From contig NW_003314276.1 of NCBI RefSeq assembly GCF_000143415.4, positions 1,137,434 through 1,201,433 on the forward strand: a DNA stretch of 64,000 nt, given 5' to 3'. This stretch comes from Selaginella moellendorffii (Eukaryota > Streptophyta > Lycopodiopsida > Selaginellales > Selaginellaceae). Of the stretch, positions 11,500 to 23,300 are shown piece by piece. Position numbers and translations under genes: made by a program. The notes beneath the pieces were generated by a model, which did no database searches, had not been told where the DNA came from, and saw only the letters and a list, made by a program, of their open reading frames with translations. Each line of letters starts with the position of its first letter. The stretch's first letter is position 1.

Positions 11500-12330
11500 A
11501 CAATGGTGTAGTACAATGAGAAAGATGATTTTTCTTGCCTAAAAAGCACTATACATCATACATATATTTTAGAGTAGGGAACTTAAGAACAACTAAAAGT
11601 TTTTCAAGATTAATTTGTAAACTTTCATGAGAAACACAGTACCTAAGATAAGTCGTATCCACGAACACAAATAGGCACTTCGATTTAAATCAACTTTTCA
11701 CAATTGATTCAACACCTTACGAACATTATAAATGTGCTCTTCACATGTCCATCACACTAGAAAGTCGCTGGAGCATTGTTCAAACCAAACGGCATCACCA
11801 AAAATTTGTAGAAACAAAAAAGTGTACAAAAATTTATTTTGGGAATATCTTCCTCGGCTATCAACACTTGCTAGTATCCAGAAAGAATATCTAACTTGGT
11901 GAACTAACAACTTCTCCCCAGATGATCGAGAAGATCAGTAATGTGAAGAAGAGGGTACATATTCGGGATCGTTACTTTATTTAACGAGTGATAGTCAATG
12001 CATAAATGAATACTCTTATCAAACTTTATCACAAGATGAGGTTCACATGCTCAAAGACTTTATGACTTTTGACCCTTTTCCAACATGATGTTTGCACATA
12101 AAATTTTGATCTTTTTTGGTGACCAATGACGAACAAAAACTTTGATTAAACAAGCATCTCCAATTGGAATAGGATGACGTGGTGCAATCTTGGCCCCAGA
12201 TGACATGTCAAATTCAAAGAGATCGAGATACTCCTTCATAAGTTGGTCAACTATTGCAACATAAAGACCATCGGAGGAATTGAAAGAGGGAATAAAGGAA
12301 CAAAATAGAAACATAGGAAAATATAATAAA
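11500..12330 (-). pseudogene. Reverse transcriptase remnant of the gypsy element
   Basis: The minus strand gives the gypsy RT in order, with stops and frameshifts: [36 protein letters not shown], then [33 protein letters not shown] and NNAPATF. The YxDD box is lost in the decayed stretch that follows. The order and the distance to the protease remnant on the right agree with a normal gypsy pol. Confidence 0.85.
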
Positions 12331-12419
12331 AAGACAAAAATAATGGAAGTAAAGATAGAAGTAAAGGGATGAAAGGGAATAGAAGTGAGAGAAATGGAAA
12401 AATATAAAAATAAGAAGGA

Positions 12420-12570
12420 GAAACCTCAAAATCATACTTGGCATAATTGCATTCTAATCAATCCATACCAAGGATGAAGTCTAAAGCTTGACTTTATCAC
12501 AATGACTATAACTCAAGTTTGAGATTGCTGATATGCACTCTAGATTTTCCTCATCCCATGCATATATGTG
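12420..12570 (-). pseudogene. Aspartic protease remnant of the gypsy element
   Basis: The minus-strand reading ALDFILGMD followed by a stop and LECNYAKYDFEV matches the conserved end of gypsy-type retropepsins (ILGMDWL...Y-x-A-x-ID). The active-site DSG/DTG itself was not located. It lies just upstream, in the element's sense, of the RT remnant. Confidence 0.6.
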
Positions 12571-12689
12571 TGTATAACCATTGTCATAAAGAATGAAAAT
12601 TGACTCTATAAATATAGATTGCAAAGTATAGCAATAGGCCAAACAATACCAACAACGCCAATAAATGTAACTAACTTCATCACATGCTT

Positions 12690-13300
12690 AACAGCGGATA
12701 TCACAATGACAACCATGTCCCCACCTTTGAATTTGGGTAGCAATAACATTAATCTCTATTGGAATAAAACCATCTCCTACAAGAAGTAGAGCTGAAGGAT
12801 GTGCAATAAGTGGAAGAAGTGACATCTTATAATGTTGTACTAAAAAAAGAGCATTATCAAGGGTGGCTAGAGCAAGTGTATGCACAAGTTCTATAAAATC
12901 TTGATAAAGTATTAGCCACAATATTCTTAACTTGATTTACTTTGACATATTTGGCTTCGTAAGAAGCAAGAAGCTTTCGGAAATGAATGTCAAATTGCAT
13001 CATTGACTCAAATGGCCTTTGATAAAAATAATGGGAAGGCATCATCATAATCATTTGCATGTCCAAATATGCATTTGAATGTCTAAAAGAATGCTCCAAT
13101 CCTCATAAGTGGGTACACTTAAACCATTGTATAACTGCAATGCCATCCTTTAGAAACATGTAAGAAACTTACACAAATGTTAAGTATCATCCTAAGAATA
13201 ATATATGGCAATCACCATAAAGTGATCAAATCAATAGTTTACATCATCCTCAAGATTCCCATGGAAGAACTCTAGCTGGATGTGAGGATTGGCAACAAGA
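12690..13300 (-). pseudogene. Probable gag remnant of the gypsy element
   Basis: Position alone, between the protease remnant and the presumed 5' end, suggests gag. Short open minus-strand stretches (for example 12857-13099 and 12688-12921) contain no CCHC zinc knuckle that I can see. A 5' LTR and primer site were not found to the right. Confidence 0.4.
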
Positions 13301-13400
13301 GTAAAAAGAGTTGTACCATATGTTATGAATGCTACTATTAATTGAGTTTAATTGTTCAGTTATAACCATATGGCATCGAATAACTACACCAATTGTTACT

Positions 13401-14465
13401 CCAAAGTCAAAAGAGGGGGAGGCTACTACTTTGCCATGATGATGAATGAAAAGGAAAAATCAAAAGAGAAGAAATTGAAAAAGCTAAAGATTAAACAATG
13501 TAAAAGTTAAATCTAAACCAAAATCCCAAATCCAAGCACTTCTCAGAAACAATCAAAATTCCTCTTTTCCTCTAACAATATGAGTGCATAGAATATGGAT
13601 TTTCTCCAAGAACTTTATAGCCTTAGAGAAGAGTAAATGATCCTTGCTTAGCTTAAACAACCAAATATTTTTGGTGGAGTAACCATAATAATAAATGAAA
13701 GAAAGGAAAGCAAATAAAGTGCTTATAATTTTCTATATTCTATACTTTTCTAACATTGCTTATAAACCCAACCCCAAAAAATATTGCAAATTAAATTATT
13801 TCTCTCCTGTACCTCTACCATAAACTGATGAAGTGAGGACTTAGAAAGGACATAGAAAACTAATCTTATAGCTATATTATGATTTTAAATGTAAGGGCTA
13901 AAAAAGTTTATTTCAATTCCAATAACTATGCTTTGAAAGAATCAATGTTATACATGGTTGAAAACCCATATGTGTGGGAGATTGTTACAAAAAAGTGGTA
14001 AAACATAAATAATTTTAAATTTTCCATTTATAGAAATCAACTATATTTTTGCCAAACATTATTCTGAAAATAAATGTAAAATTAGAAAATAATCAAATAT
14101 TTTTGTATAAACAATTATAAGATAGTTTTAATTTCAGTTAATTATTTTTTTTACCATTTTTTTTTGCTTCAGCAAACCTGTAGGGAAGTGGATATACCTA
14201 GAAGATGCTTGGATATTCTAGGATATTCTACCATCTAACGGTTGTTATTCATTTAAATTAATCTTGTATTTATAATTTATAAACATCTTTATAATTTATA
14301 AACTTTCTTAAACACTTTCCAGTATATTTTTTTATTCTAAAATCTAATGGCTGATATGAAATAAGATTAATCTTGTGTTTATAATATATAAATATGTTTA
14401 TAATTATAAAAATTTTATTTAATAAATTAAATTAATAAATAAAAATAACACTATTATTAAGAAAA
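13401..14465. other. AT-rich stretch without genes
   Basis: No gene is seen. Around 14230-14400 a roughly 70-bp sequence containing ATTAATCTTGT-TTTATAAT-TATAAA is present as an imperfect direct repeat (about 14235 and 14343). This suggests a decayed AT-rich miniature element. Confidence 0.5.
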
Positions 14466-14469
14466 CTAC

Positions 14470-15290
14470 ATGCAACACATAGAAAAATTTTGTGATAGCT
14501 ACCTAAAACCTATACCCTTTGGCAATGGCTGTAAAAAAAAACAAGTGTTATGGTTAAGCTTGAGCATCTTTAGTAAGGAGATATGGTGCTTCCACGACAA
14601 AGATAGCCTTCTTGACAGCCTTGAGGGAGATGGCACAGGCTCCTCTGGAGGCAGCAGCCATTGCCAAAGGGTACTACTGTCGACTTCACAGACAAGATGA
14701 GAGCCAACTGCAAAGATTTTCTGCTCAAGAGCATCCCGAGATGCAAATCTAACTATCCTCTGGTGAGGCTCAAGGGGGACTTCCAGCAGCACTACACTGG
14801 ATCACGCGTGGTATGGCTTCAAGAAGCTGGAAACTTTCCTGGACTTTTCTGGAGCTGCTCATAGGCATCTGGACGTGGTCGGGCGGCCAAAAGCTTCTCC
14901 ACATGAAGGAGTTGGAAGATAACAAGATCAAGGGCAAGGACAACATCAAGAACAGGTGCTTCTGTTCTTGACGAGGAGGAGGAGGTTGACAAGGTTGCAA
15001 TGACTCTGGAACCTGAGGAAGAAAAGAAGAAGAAAGAAAAGGCAATGGTGGATGTGAAGAAGTGGAAGAAAGCTACCACGGCTAGCGTCCAGGCAACATG
15101 GAAAGCCCAGGCTCCCGCAAGCAATGCCAAGGCGCAAGGAGTGAACAAGAATAGCAGCAGTGGCAAGCTCAAGATGGGGGGTGGAAAGCTAAGCGTGCAG
15201 CTCCCGCCTTGTTTGAGGCTCTATTTCAGAGAGAATGTGGCTGAGAGTAGCCTCGGTGATGGATTGATTGATTATCATGGTGTGACTTGA
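14470..15290 (+). pseudogene. Unrecognised gene fragment(s)
   Basis: GC content and codon-like structure rise here inside AT-rich repeats. A plus-strand frame at 14661-14864 (in part VDFTDKMRANCKDFLLKSIPR) and another at 15000-15290 (Lys/Glu-rich start EPEEEKKKKEKAMVDVKKWKK) look like pieces of genes, but they are in different frames and have no clear splice sites between them. No family is recognised. A broken or captured gene piece is the simplest reading. Confidence 0.25.
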
Positions 15291-15861
15291 GTTGCCAATT
15301 TTCGTTAGTAGGTGGACTAACGCTGACTACTCAGTCAACGCTATCTCATTACTGTTCTAATAGGCTCATTCTAATGAATTCATTGATGTGCTTATAAGAA
15401 TTAGTGACTAACGTTGACTGCTATAACTACTATAATGTACTACTTACGATAAGAAATGTTATTGAAAGTTTATATTTTTAAAAACAGGAAATTAAATGTT
15501 CCAAAGTGTTTGTTTGAGACTTGCAATATAATCTCCCTATTCAATATCTCTCTGTTGTCTTAATGAAAAATTGTTGTCTTGTTGCCTTGTTTGAGACTTG
15601 CAAATCATAATCTCCTACTTCAAATGCCTCCAGACTTCTCCATCTGTTATAATTTTGATTGAATACCATGGACCTGCCTTTGCCTGTTGCGGTTTAGAAA
15701 AACCGAATTAAATTGTTTCATGAATCTTCATTCTGTGCCTGCAACCTCAAGCGTATCATCATTCCAAAATGACCGAAAAGCATACCTACTTTCGCTCTAA
15801 GCTCCGTCAAGCTCAAGCTTAACCTCCGAGGTGGAAGGCTAGTTCAAGCAGAAGTTATACT
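15291..15861. other. Stretch without a gene
   Basis: Apart from the 3' flank of the minus-strand gene to the right, nothing was recognised. Confidence 0.4.
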
Positions 15862-17704
15862 TTAACTCGAGGCATGGAGACTGTTTACTTTGGCATCTGA
15901 ATCGTGTACACGAGCAGCCAAATGCGAACCTCCAGAATTGGCTGAGTGATTTGCCTCAACCACAGGCTTCTCCAGATTCTCCACCTCACGGATCCTAAAA
16001 GTGCTCCATTAGTCACTTGTTTTATCTCTCAAACATGAAGACTTACCTTTGGGAGTGCTTGTTGCTGGGCCTCCTCATCCCAAACTCGATGATCCTTTGC
16101 ATGTGCTTCTCCATCTCAGCTCGCTTCTCTGCTGCTGCCGCAAGCCGAACAACGAAAGCATCTCCAGGTTCGAACACAGTGCCACGACAAGACACTGGAT
16201 CCAAAGCCTGTTCCTAGGCTCTTCGATCATTGCCGCTCCAACGAGCAGCACTCGACAAGAATGGATCCTCCGGGAGAGAAGCTCTTGGCACCTTCTTGTG
16301 CTCGTCGACTCCGTGGATTGCTGCTGGTGGATCTCGTCCCAATGACGGCATTAGGCGGTCGTCAACCGAATCGGTAGCAGCACCATAGATTGGATTCATC
16401 TTGAGAAAAGCCAAAGGTGGCAGTTGCTTTGGAGGCCTTGCGAGTGGAGGTCTGGCCACCTTTGTGCTGGCATTTAGCTGCGACGGTCGAAGCTGCTGCT
16501 TGCTCCTCTCTTGAACGAAGGAATCGAGCTTGTCCCGGAGCTCTGCGTCCTCAATCTTGCTCAAGGGAACGAGATACTCTCGCTGACTGCCGCTGCTACT
16601 GCCAAGAAGATGGCTGCTCCCGACATAGCGCACCAGGATGTCATTTGCCTTCTTTCTTCTTCCCTTCACGAGTATCCAGATGCCGGTGACGATGGCCACC
16701 ATAGCAAGCAGGAAAAGGACGATGCTTGCTGCAAGCAGCCCCGGTGTCACAAACGCTGCCGCCGCTGCTGCTGCTGCTGATGATGACGACCCCAGAGGTG
16801 AAGCAATAGACAAGGGGCCAGGCGGAGGCGGTGATGAAAACGTGTGAAAGACAGGCAACCCTGGTTGCCATGTTATCGTGTCATGAGCAGGCCTTGGCCA
16901 CCAAGTGGTTGTCCCAGAAGAAGGTGGCAGCCCTGTATGCTCCTTTGCTGGTGGAGGTGGCGGCGGCCCAAACCTCCTTGGTCGCCAAGTGGTTGTCCCG
17001 GAAGAAGGTGGTGGCCCTGTATGCTGCTTTGCTGGTGGAGGTGGGTGCTGCTTTGCTCCTCCTCCGTGGCTGTGCTGCTTTGATCCATGGCTTGTTGGTG
17101 GAGGTGGTGGACTGTGCTAGTGCTGCTTTGCTGCTCCATGGCTTACTGGTGGAGGTGGCAGACTGTGCTAGTGCTGCTTTGCTGCTCCATGGTTTGTTGG
17201 TGGTGGACTGTGCTGGTGCTGCTTTGCTTCTCTGTGGCTTGCTGGTGGAGGTGGTGGACTGTGCGCTCCATGGCTTGTTGGTGGCGGACTGTGCTAGTGC
17301 TGCTTTGCTGCTCCGTGGCTTGCTGGTGGAGGTGGCAGACTGTGCTGGTGCTGCTTTGCTGCTCCGTGGCTTGTTGGTGGAGGTGGTGGTGCTCCATGGC
17401 TGTCCTGCTTTGGAGGTGGTGCTCCTCCATGGCTGTGCTGCTTTGCTGCTCCATGGTGTTGCTCTGTTGGTGCTAGTGGAGGTGCCTGACTGTGGGCACT
17501 GCTGTGAGGTGGCGGAGCTCCTCTCGCCCTCCTTGGCGATGGTTTGGGCAGCGGCATGCTACCTGGAGGTGGCGCTCTCGTTTTGGGCAGTGTCGCCCTC
17601 CTGTGCCCTGGACGAGGCGGATGCACGCTCCTGTACGCAGCTGGAGGCTGCGCCCGACGAGGTGGAGACGATGGCGGCACACTCCAACGGATGATGCTAG
17701 CCAT
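15862..17704 (-). pseudogene. Proline-rich membrane protein gene with in-frame TAG codons
   Basis: Exons 16047-17704 and 15994-15862 (GT-AG intron, phase 2) form one continuous minus-strand frame from MASIIRWSVPP to DAKVNSLHASS. Order: an N-terminal region with PPPP-TSHGAAKQHQHS repeats (17 residues per 51-bp unit), a Ser/Ala spacer, one transmembrane segment (LLAASIVLFLLAMVAIVTGIW) followed by basic KGRRKK, then a cytosolic tail rich in charged and helical stretches. This resembles the outer part of PERK-like proline-rich receptors, but no kinase domain follows. Four TAG codons interrupt the frame: at 17294-17296, 17168-17170 and 17117-17119 inside the repeat, always where sister units have CAG (Gln), and at 16214-16216 (RRA-stop-EQALD). 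No other stop type and no frameshift was found. Either it is a young pseudogene or the TAGs are removed or read through. Confidence 0.55.
17090..17400. repeat. 45/51-bp tandem repeats coding the Pro-rich region
   Basis: Units of 51 bp (one of 45, one of 30) are recognised by GGACTGTGCTrGTGCTGCTTTGCTGCTCCrTGGCTT on the plus strand. On the minus strand they encode HSPPPP-TSHGAAKQHQ. The multiple-of-3 length keeps all six frames unusually open, so a 287-codon plus-strand frame here is a shadow. Confidence 0.85.
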
Positions 17705-18601
17705 ATTTCTTGCTTACTGGATTCGCTTCCGAGAAACCTTTTTTTAGGCCATGAAGGTTTAGTGCATATAAATACCTGGTCTAGATTCGGAAATCTCTTT
17801 CTTTCACTTGCTCATTTGGTTCTTCCCCCCAAAAAAACGGGAAAGGGGAAAGAAGAGCGAGCTCGCTCAGGCTCAATTCTAGGAGGAAGATCAAAGATGA
17901 GAATGTTCCTTCACCATGCTCCATGCATAAGAATTTGATCAAAATCTCACTCTGGAAGCTCACGTTCTTTGAGAATTCTTTTCATTGCGTTTTCACTCTT
18001 CAACGGGCACACAGATCAGGTTGCACATTCGTCCTTATATTGTCTGTAACTCCATAATCGAGTCAAAATGTTTTTATAAGGTTTAGGGTTTAGGGTTTAG
18101 GGTTAACCATTTATTATCTGTATTTTATAGTTGAGTGCCCTTGAGTATGTCATACTGTGACTTCTTCTTAGTGTAGTAGAAGTTTTGACTCACTCTTTTG
18201 CTAGATTGAAAGCTTCTTGAATCTTCTAAAACTAAAGGAAACCCATGCAAAGTCATCCAGTGTTCATTGAATAAATCTTGATCTTACTTTGTAAGTAGAT
18301 GTACAATTAAATATCCTAACTACATAAATATAATATATGTCTACTTGACTTCAGTTTTCCTTACGATGAATTTGAAGTCTTATGCCTTTTTCTACATTGC
18401 AAATCTGTAGTCCTTTACTTCTTTTTAGCATATAAAAACAAAAATGGAAAAAAGCTTCAAGTTCTAATTTAATACCCCTTGCTCTAATCCATGTGCTAGA
18501 ATTGTATTTTTGGATCCATCCACTATAAATATACATTGAAGAAAAATGAAGATACACTACTTCATTAAGCTAAAAAGCATCCAAAGCTACTGTTAAACAT
18601 A
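17705..18601. other. Intergenic stretch with a short telomere-type repeat
   Basis: No gene is seen. At about 18078-18104 there are three to four copies of TTTAGGG, the plant telomere unit, in an interstitial position. The remainder is AT-rich and unrecognised. Confidence 0.6.
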
Positions 18602-20301
18602 CGTAAGTGATTAATTTTTCCATTCTACTTTAGTCATTTAACCACACCTCCAACCACTTGAAGGAGTCTTAATCACAACCTCCATAAGTCCAATTCAAGA
18701 TTTGGGGTTTGTTAGCCTTGAGAGTGGCATCCATGCCACTCAACCTTTGCACTTGGTCTAAATGTTCCACATGTCTGATCTCATAACCGACACCCAAAAG
18801 TACCACTTACATATTGGCCCGTTACGCTAAGGCCATATCCATTTACCTTTGCCATACTAGTGGTCCAACACCACTTACCTCATAGTCTCATCTTTCACAG
18901 ACTGGGCTATCCATCCAGTGGTCATTCTAGATTCACTCCATAGCATCCTTAAAATGCCCACAGACATAGGGAATAACCTTCCTCAATATCGCTTTTCCAA
19001 TCCCTATCAAGTCCTTTTCTATCCATGGTTGTATTTGCCGACACTGCCATTGGGTTAAGGTTTATAGGCGCGACCACTAAGTCCCACTGTCCTTTGAGAC
19101 TTCCACACCATGTGACCATAGCCTTGGTCACTACACCAAAGGACTACCCTTCTTTCTTTCCACAATTTGGGATTTTGGGACAACATTTCGGAACACTGTA
19201 GCCCTACACGACCCTCAGGTGTACTCTCCCCACCTTCCGCCTTTGGGTGTTCTAGCCATGGGCTTAGAGCGAGGTTCCGTTGAGCCACGCCAGGTATCTA
19301 AGTAGGTAGTGCCACCTACGCTTAGACTGAGAATATCGACCATTTAATCTCTCGAAGGAACTAGAGCTGACTCTTGAGCAATTCAGCAAGCTACCCCGCA
19401 TGTCAGTCCATATCCACTCTAGCCTTGGACTTCCTAGTGGTTATCCCATCACCCAACACTTGGGTACAGCCTTCTTGGGCCAAACTAACCTTTCCTAGCC
19501 AAACTGGCTCCACTAAAGTCCTCCCCCCTACTATACTTTTGGAGCTCACCAAACCCCACAGATCTGGGAAACGAATGCTTTGGGATTTCAGACTTAGACT
19601 TGGACTCGGACTCGGCCTCAACCTCGGCCTCAGTCTCAGTCCCGGTCCTGATGTTGGTCTCGGTTTTGGTCTCAGTCTTGACCTTAGACTCCATCTCAAG
19701 TCCTTCTCGGACTCCATCTTGGATTCCATTTCGGGTCCATCTTGGACTCCATCTCGGGTCCATCTTGGACTCCATCTCGGGTCCATCTTGGACTCCATCT
19801 CGGGTCCATCTTGGACTCCATCTCGGGTTCATCTCAGACTCCATCTCGGGTCCATCTTGGACTCCATCTCGGGTTCATCTCAGACTCCATCTCGAGTCCA
19901 TCTCGGACTCTATCTCGGACTCCATCTCGGGTCCATCTCGGACTCCATCTCGGGTCCATCTCAGACTCCATCTCGGGTCCATCTTGGACTCCATCTCGGA
20001 TTGCATTTTGGGTCCATCTTGATCCATCTCGGACTCCATCTCAGGTCCATCTCGGACTTCATTTCGGACTCCATCTCGGACTGCATCTCAGGTCCTCTTG
20101 TGTCCCTTTTCTAGAGACTCTCTTATTGCTTGCTTCATGCTCGTTTCTTGAGCACTTCATCAAGAGTTTCACTCCTGCTCTCGACTTTTCAAGTTGGAAC
20201 TTTTAGTCTAAACGTGTTACGCTCGTTTGGCTTTTGCTTCAGCCACTACCATGTGGCACCTTTTCGGCTCCACTTTGGGGATTAGGGATTTGTGTTTCAC
20301 A
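18602..20301 (-). repeat. 3' LTR (1.70 kb) of the element
   Basis: This is one of three copies of the family LTR in the window. It carries the 23-bp minisatellite at about 19590-20093. Its first bases have mutated from TG to CG. Confidence 0.8.
19590..20093. repeat. 23-bp minisatellite in the 3' LTR
   Basis: This is a clean array of the 12+11 bp unit (CTTGGACTCCAT / CTCGGGTCCAT) preceded by a degenerate hexamer part. It occupies the same position within the LTR as in the other two copies. Confidence 0.9.
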
Positions 20302-23300
20302 ACCCACCACCTATAGATAAAGTTTGATGTCCTTATCGAACGATAACCCATTTTATAAAGTAACACTAGTATACATTACCCTTTCCATCCTTGGCATTTA
20401 ACCAATATTTGTCAATGGTTTGACACCAAAGGCTCACCATACCTTCCCCATCTTCTAAGGAGCATAGTCTCTCCAACTTAGAGATTCATTCAACCATTTG
20501 TGGTGGTTCTCTCCTTTTATTGGTTTAGTTCTCACTAAACTTGTTAGAGACATCTTCTTTATCTCAATCCCACTATTCATTCTTGAGTAGTCTCAACTTC
20601 TATTGATATAACCACTTCACTTTGGAACCTTTAATTTTGACTTATCGAAATCAATTTCTTAGGTGTTTCTAACACTTTTTATTGCACATATTGTGCAAAT
20701 TCCACTTCCCCATTCTAGGAAGTTCTCTTATTGAAGGCACTATCATCTTCTTTTCTATTTTGTGCCCCCTCTGGCACTAAGTTCTAGTTATCATAAGTTG
20801 GGCTAAGATTGTTCACGGCTCTATCATTTGGCTACTTTGCCACTCCTTCCCTTGGAGCTTTCACCTTTGCCAACTTAGAACATTTGGGAATCCATCCTTG
20901 GAAACAGACTTCTTTTTCCATAATCCGTTAGCATCTAACACATTAGTGTTCCTCGCTTAACTTTTGCGATTTGGATTATTTCCAATGATTTCTATAGCCC
21001 ACACTTGGCCACTAGTCTTTTGCTCTTATTCTTTGATGGTTGCACCAAATAATATAGGATCACTACCTCTATTTTCGATGTATCATTTTGGTTCTATAGC
21101 AAAGGCTTCATTTTGCCAAGTCCATAAGGTGCTCACCCTTAGTAGGTCTTTTTAGCATTTTCTGCTATAGGCTTTATCGATAGCTCAACTTTTCGACCCT
21201 CCCATGGGTATTTCTTAGAGGCCACTCTCTTGGACTCATTATACCATCCTATTGACATATTAATTTCCTTTTGGTGTCCTTCCCACTTGATCACCTTGAC
21301 CAAGTCACACCATTATCAATAGTTCAAATCAACACTTTGAACTAGGGACTTTCTTCCTTAACTTCACAAGGATCCTATTCTTGTTTAGCCGTAAGATCAT
21401 ATAATGATCTAATCTTGAACCTTAACAGATTTGCCAATATGTACTAGGTCTTTTAGACCCTTTTAAATTGTTAACTATGACCCCGAGGGCATCCCCCACA
21501 CTTGGCAGTGCGCCCAAGCCAGTCCTTCCAGCCAAGGATCCATAGCAACCAAGATCGGGTGTCCCATCTCATTCACCATGTATTTAGTGCCACTTGCACC
21601 AAAATGTTCAAGTTAGATATGCTAAACTTTCACTCTAAACTGTGTATTATGACTCTAGAGCATCTTACATTTAGTAGTGTGCCCAAACCAATCTCCTTAT
21701 TAAGAGTCCATGACCACCAAAATATGAGTGTCCTCATATTCCAAACCATCATTACGCCCTAGTGATTTGTGACTCGAACCCAAGCACTAGAGCGTTGGGA
21801 CTCGAACTCAACCTTCGTATATGCATTTACGGATGGCATCACCCAATATATTTGGCATGACTCCCCATGCTGGTGCATCAATTTATACCTAAAGCGCGTT
21901 CCAAATCACAGCTTAGGAACCTAGTTCCTCTTTATTGTTAAGTCCTCTCACTTGACAAGTTTGTGATCATGCATGGACTCTTCTATGTTTGGCCACATGG
22001 GCCACATTTTTTGAAGTTAGCACCTTCAACTACGGTATTTGTTCCCTTGGCTTGCCAATCTTGCTTAGCAAATTATCTGGCCAACGTAACATGGTTTCAT
22101 ACATAAGTGTGAAAGTCTTTGACTATCGACTTTCATTCAAAGCCATCCCTTTGAACACTCGGGAATAACTTTCCTAACCTTGATAGCCTTGCCTTATGGC
22201 AAGCTTCAAGACCACACTTCTGCTATACCACTCTGATTTCGTGCATTCCATAAACCATTTACATTTGGCCTTCTAGATAGTAAATTATCTAGAATTGTCT
22301 TTGGGAACTTTGAAGGAACTTTGTCCTTTAACTTGCTAAGGCATCTCCTTTTGCAAGCTTTCTAATTGTCATATAGTCTATTATGGATAATTCTATATTT
22401 TAGACTCTTCATGGCATCACGATTTAAGCACTTCCCAACTTATATAACCACCCTTGGTTATGCCTTTTGATTTGTATAGTTTAGTTCTATCCTTTTATTA
22501 TTTTCTTTTTAGCCTCACATGTTTCTTTTGGTTATTCTCTTCCAGTTTAGGAGGATAGCTTTGCACTTTCTACCATGTTTTAACAAGTATTTTTAGAGAT
22601 GAACCTACCTGTTAGCCTAGGGAGTGGTTCCTCAATCTGGGTATGCTTACCTTGTAATCCCACACACTAAAATTAACGTTGCTATTTATGGGCCTTTATA
22701 TGCACATCATTAGCCTTGCCAAAATTCCTTTTTGGCTTTATCCCATTCAGATAAACAGATTTCTCCCGCAACTTTGGACGTTTGGATAGCACCTTTTATC
22801 CATCATTCACTAGGGACTTAGTCCCTTGGACCTTATCTAATGCCCTCATGACACTAAACACCACTTCTTGGTGTTTTAGAGTGTATGGGTGTCCTAATAA
22901 TAGCTTCTTTGACAATGAGGATTCCCTTTATGACATTGACTTACTTTGTTGCAACATAAGCAATTTATCCCTTATAAGGGTATATCTAACTTCCTCATCT
23001 TAATAAGAAGTTTTAAGTAGTTACCTTCTACCAATTTAACTAATTATTTTGCACTTTTTGTTTAGTTACCTCATAATTGTTAAGTCCTACAACTCATTGC
23101 TAGTGTTTTCACACCTCCATCATTATTTGGGTCACCACACTTCAATCATATGCCTTCCAACTTAGGTTATGCTATTCCCATTTCCATTAGGATTCCTTTA
23201 GGAAGGGGTTCTTGTAAGCAACCAAAGGGAACGACTTGAGAGACGATCTATGGGGTTTAAATATAGAAAGATAGGGCCCATGAACAAGAGTCCACCCCCT

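Larger units (their letters stand above)
6350..13400 (-). mobile_element. Decayed Ty3/gypsy LTR retrotransposon, interrupted twice
   Basis: Read on the minus strand, the order gag-like, protease, reverse transcriptase, RNase H, integrase runs from right to left. This is the Ty3/gypsy order. All domains carry many stops and frameshifts, so the copy is dead. A 2.2 kb solo LTR (8046-10230) sits between integrase and RNase H, and a TRIM-like element (10657-11491) sits between RNase H and RT. The left end (about 6350-7180), downstream of integrase, has a second diverged copy at 26840-27655. The element's own LTRs could not be delimited, so both ends are approximate. Confidence 0.8.

Noticed and set aside
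16831-17694. Continuous 287-codon plus-strand frame (Leu/Ala/Val-rich)
   Set aside because: It lies opposite the 51-bp repeats of the proline-rich gene; a repeat whose length is a multiple of 3 keeps all frames open. It has no splice sites, no domain and an implausible repeated LLHGLLVEV composition.
21765-21815. tRNA T-arm-like text (GGTTCGAGTC on the minus strand)
   Set aside because: No acceptor stem, D-arm or anticodon arm can be built around it; the motif occurs twice within 40 bp of a repeat element.
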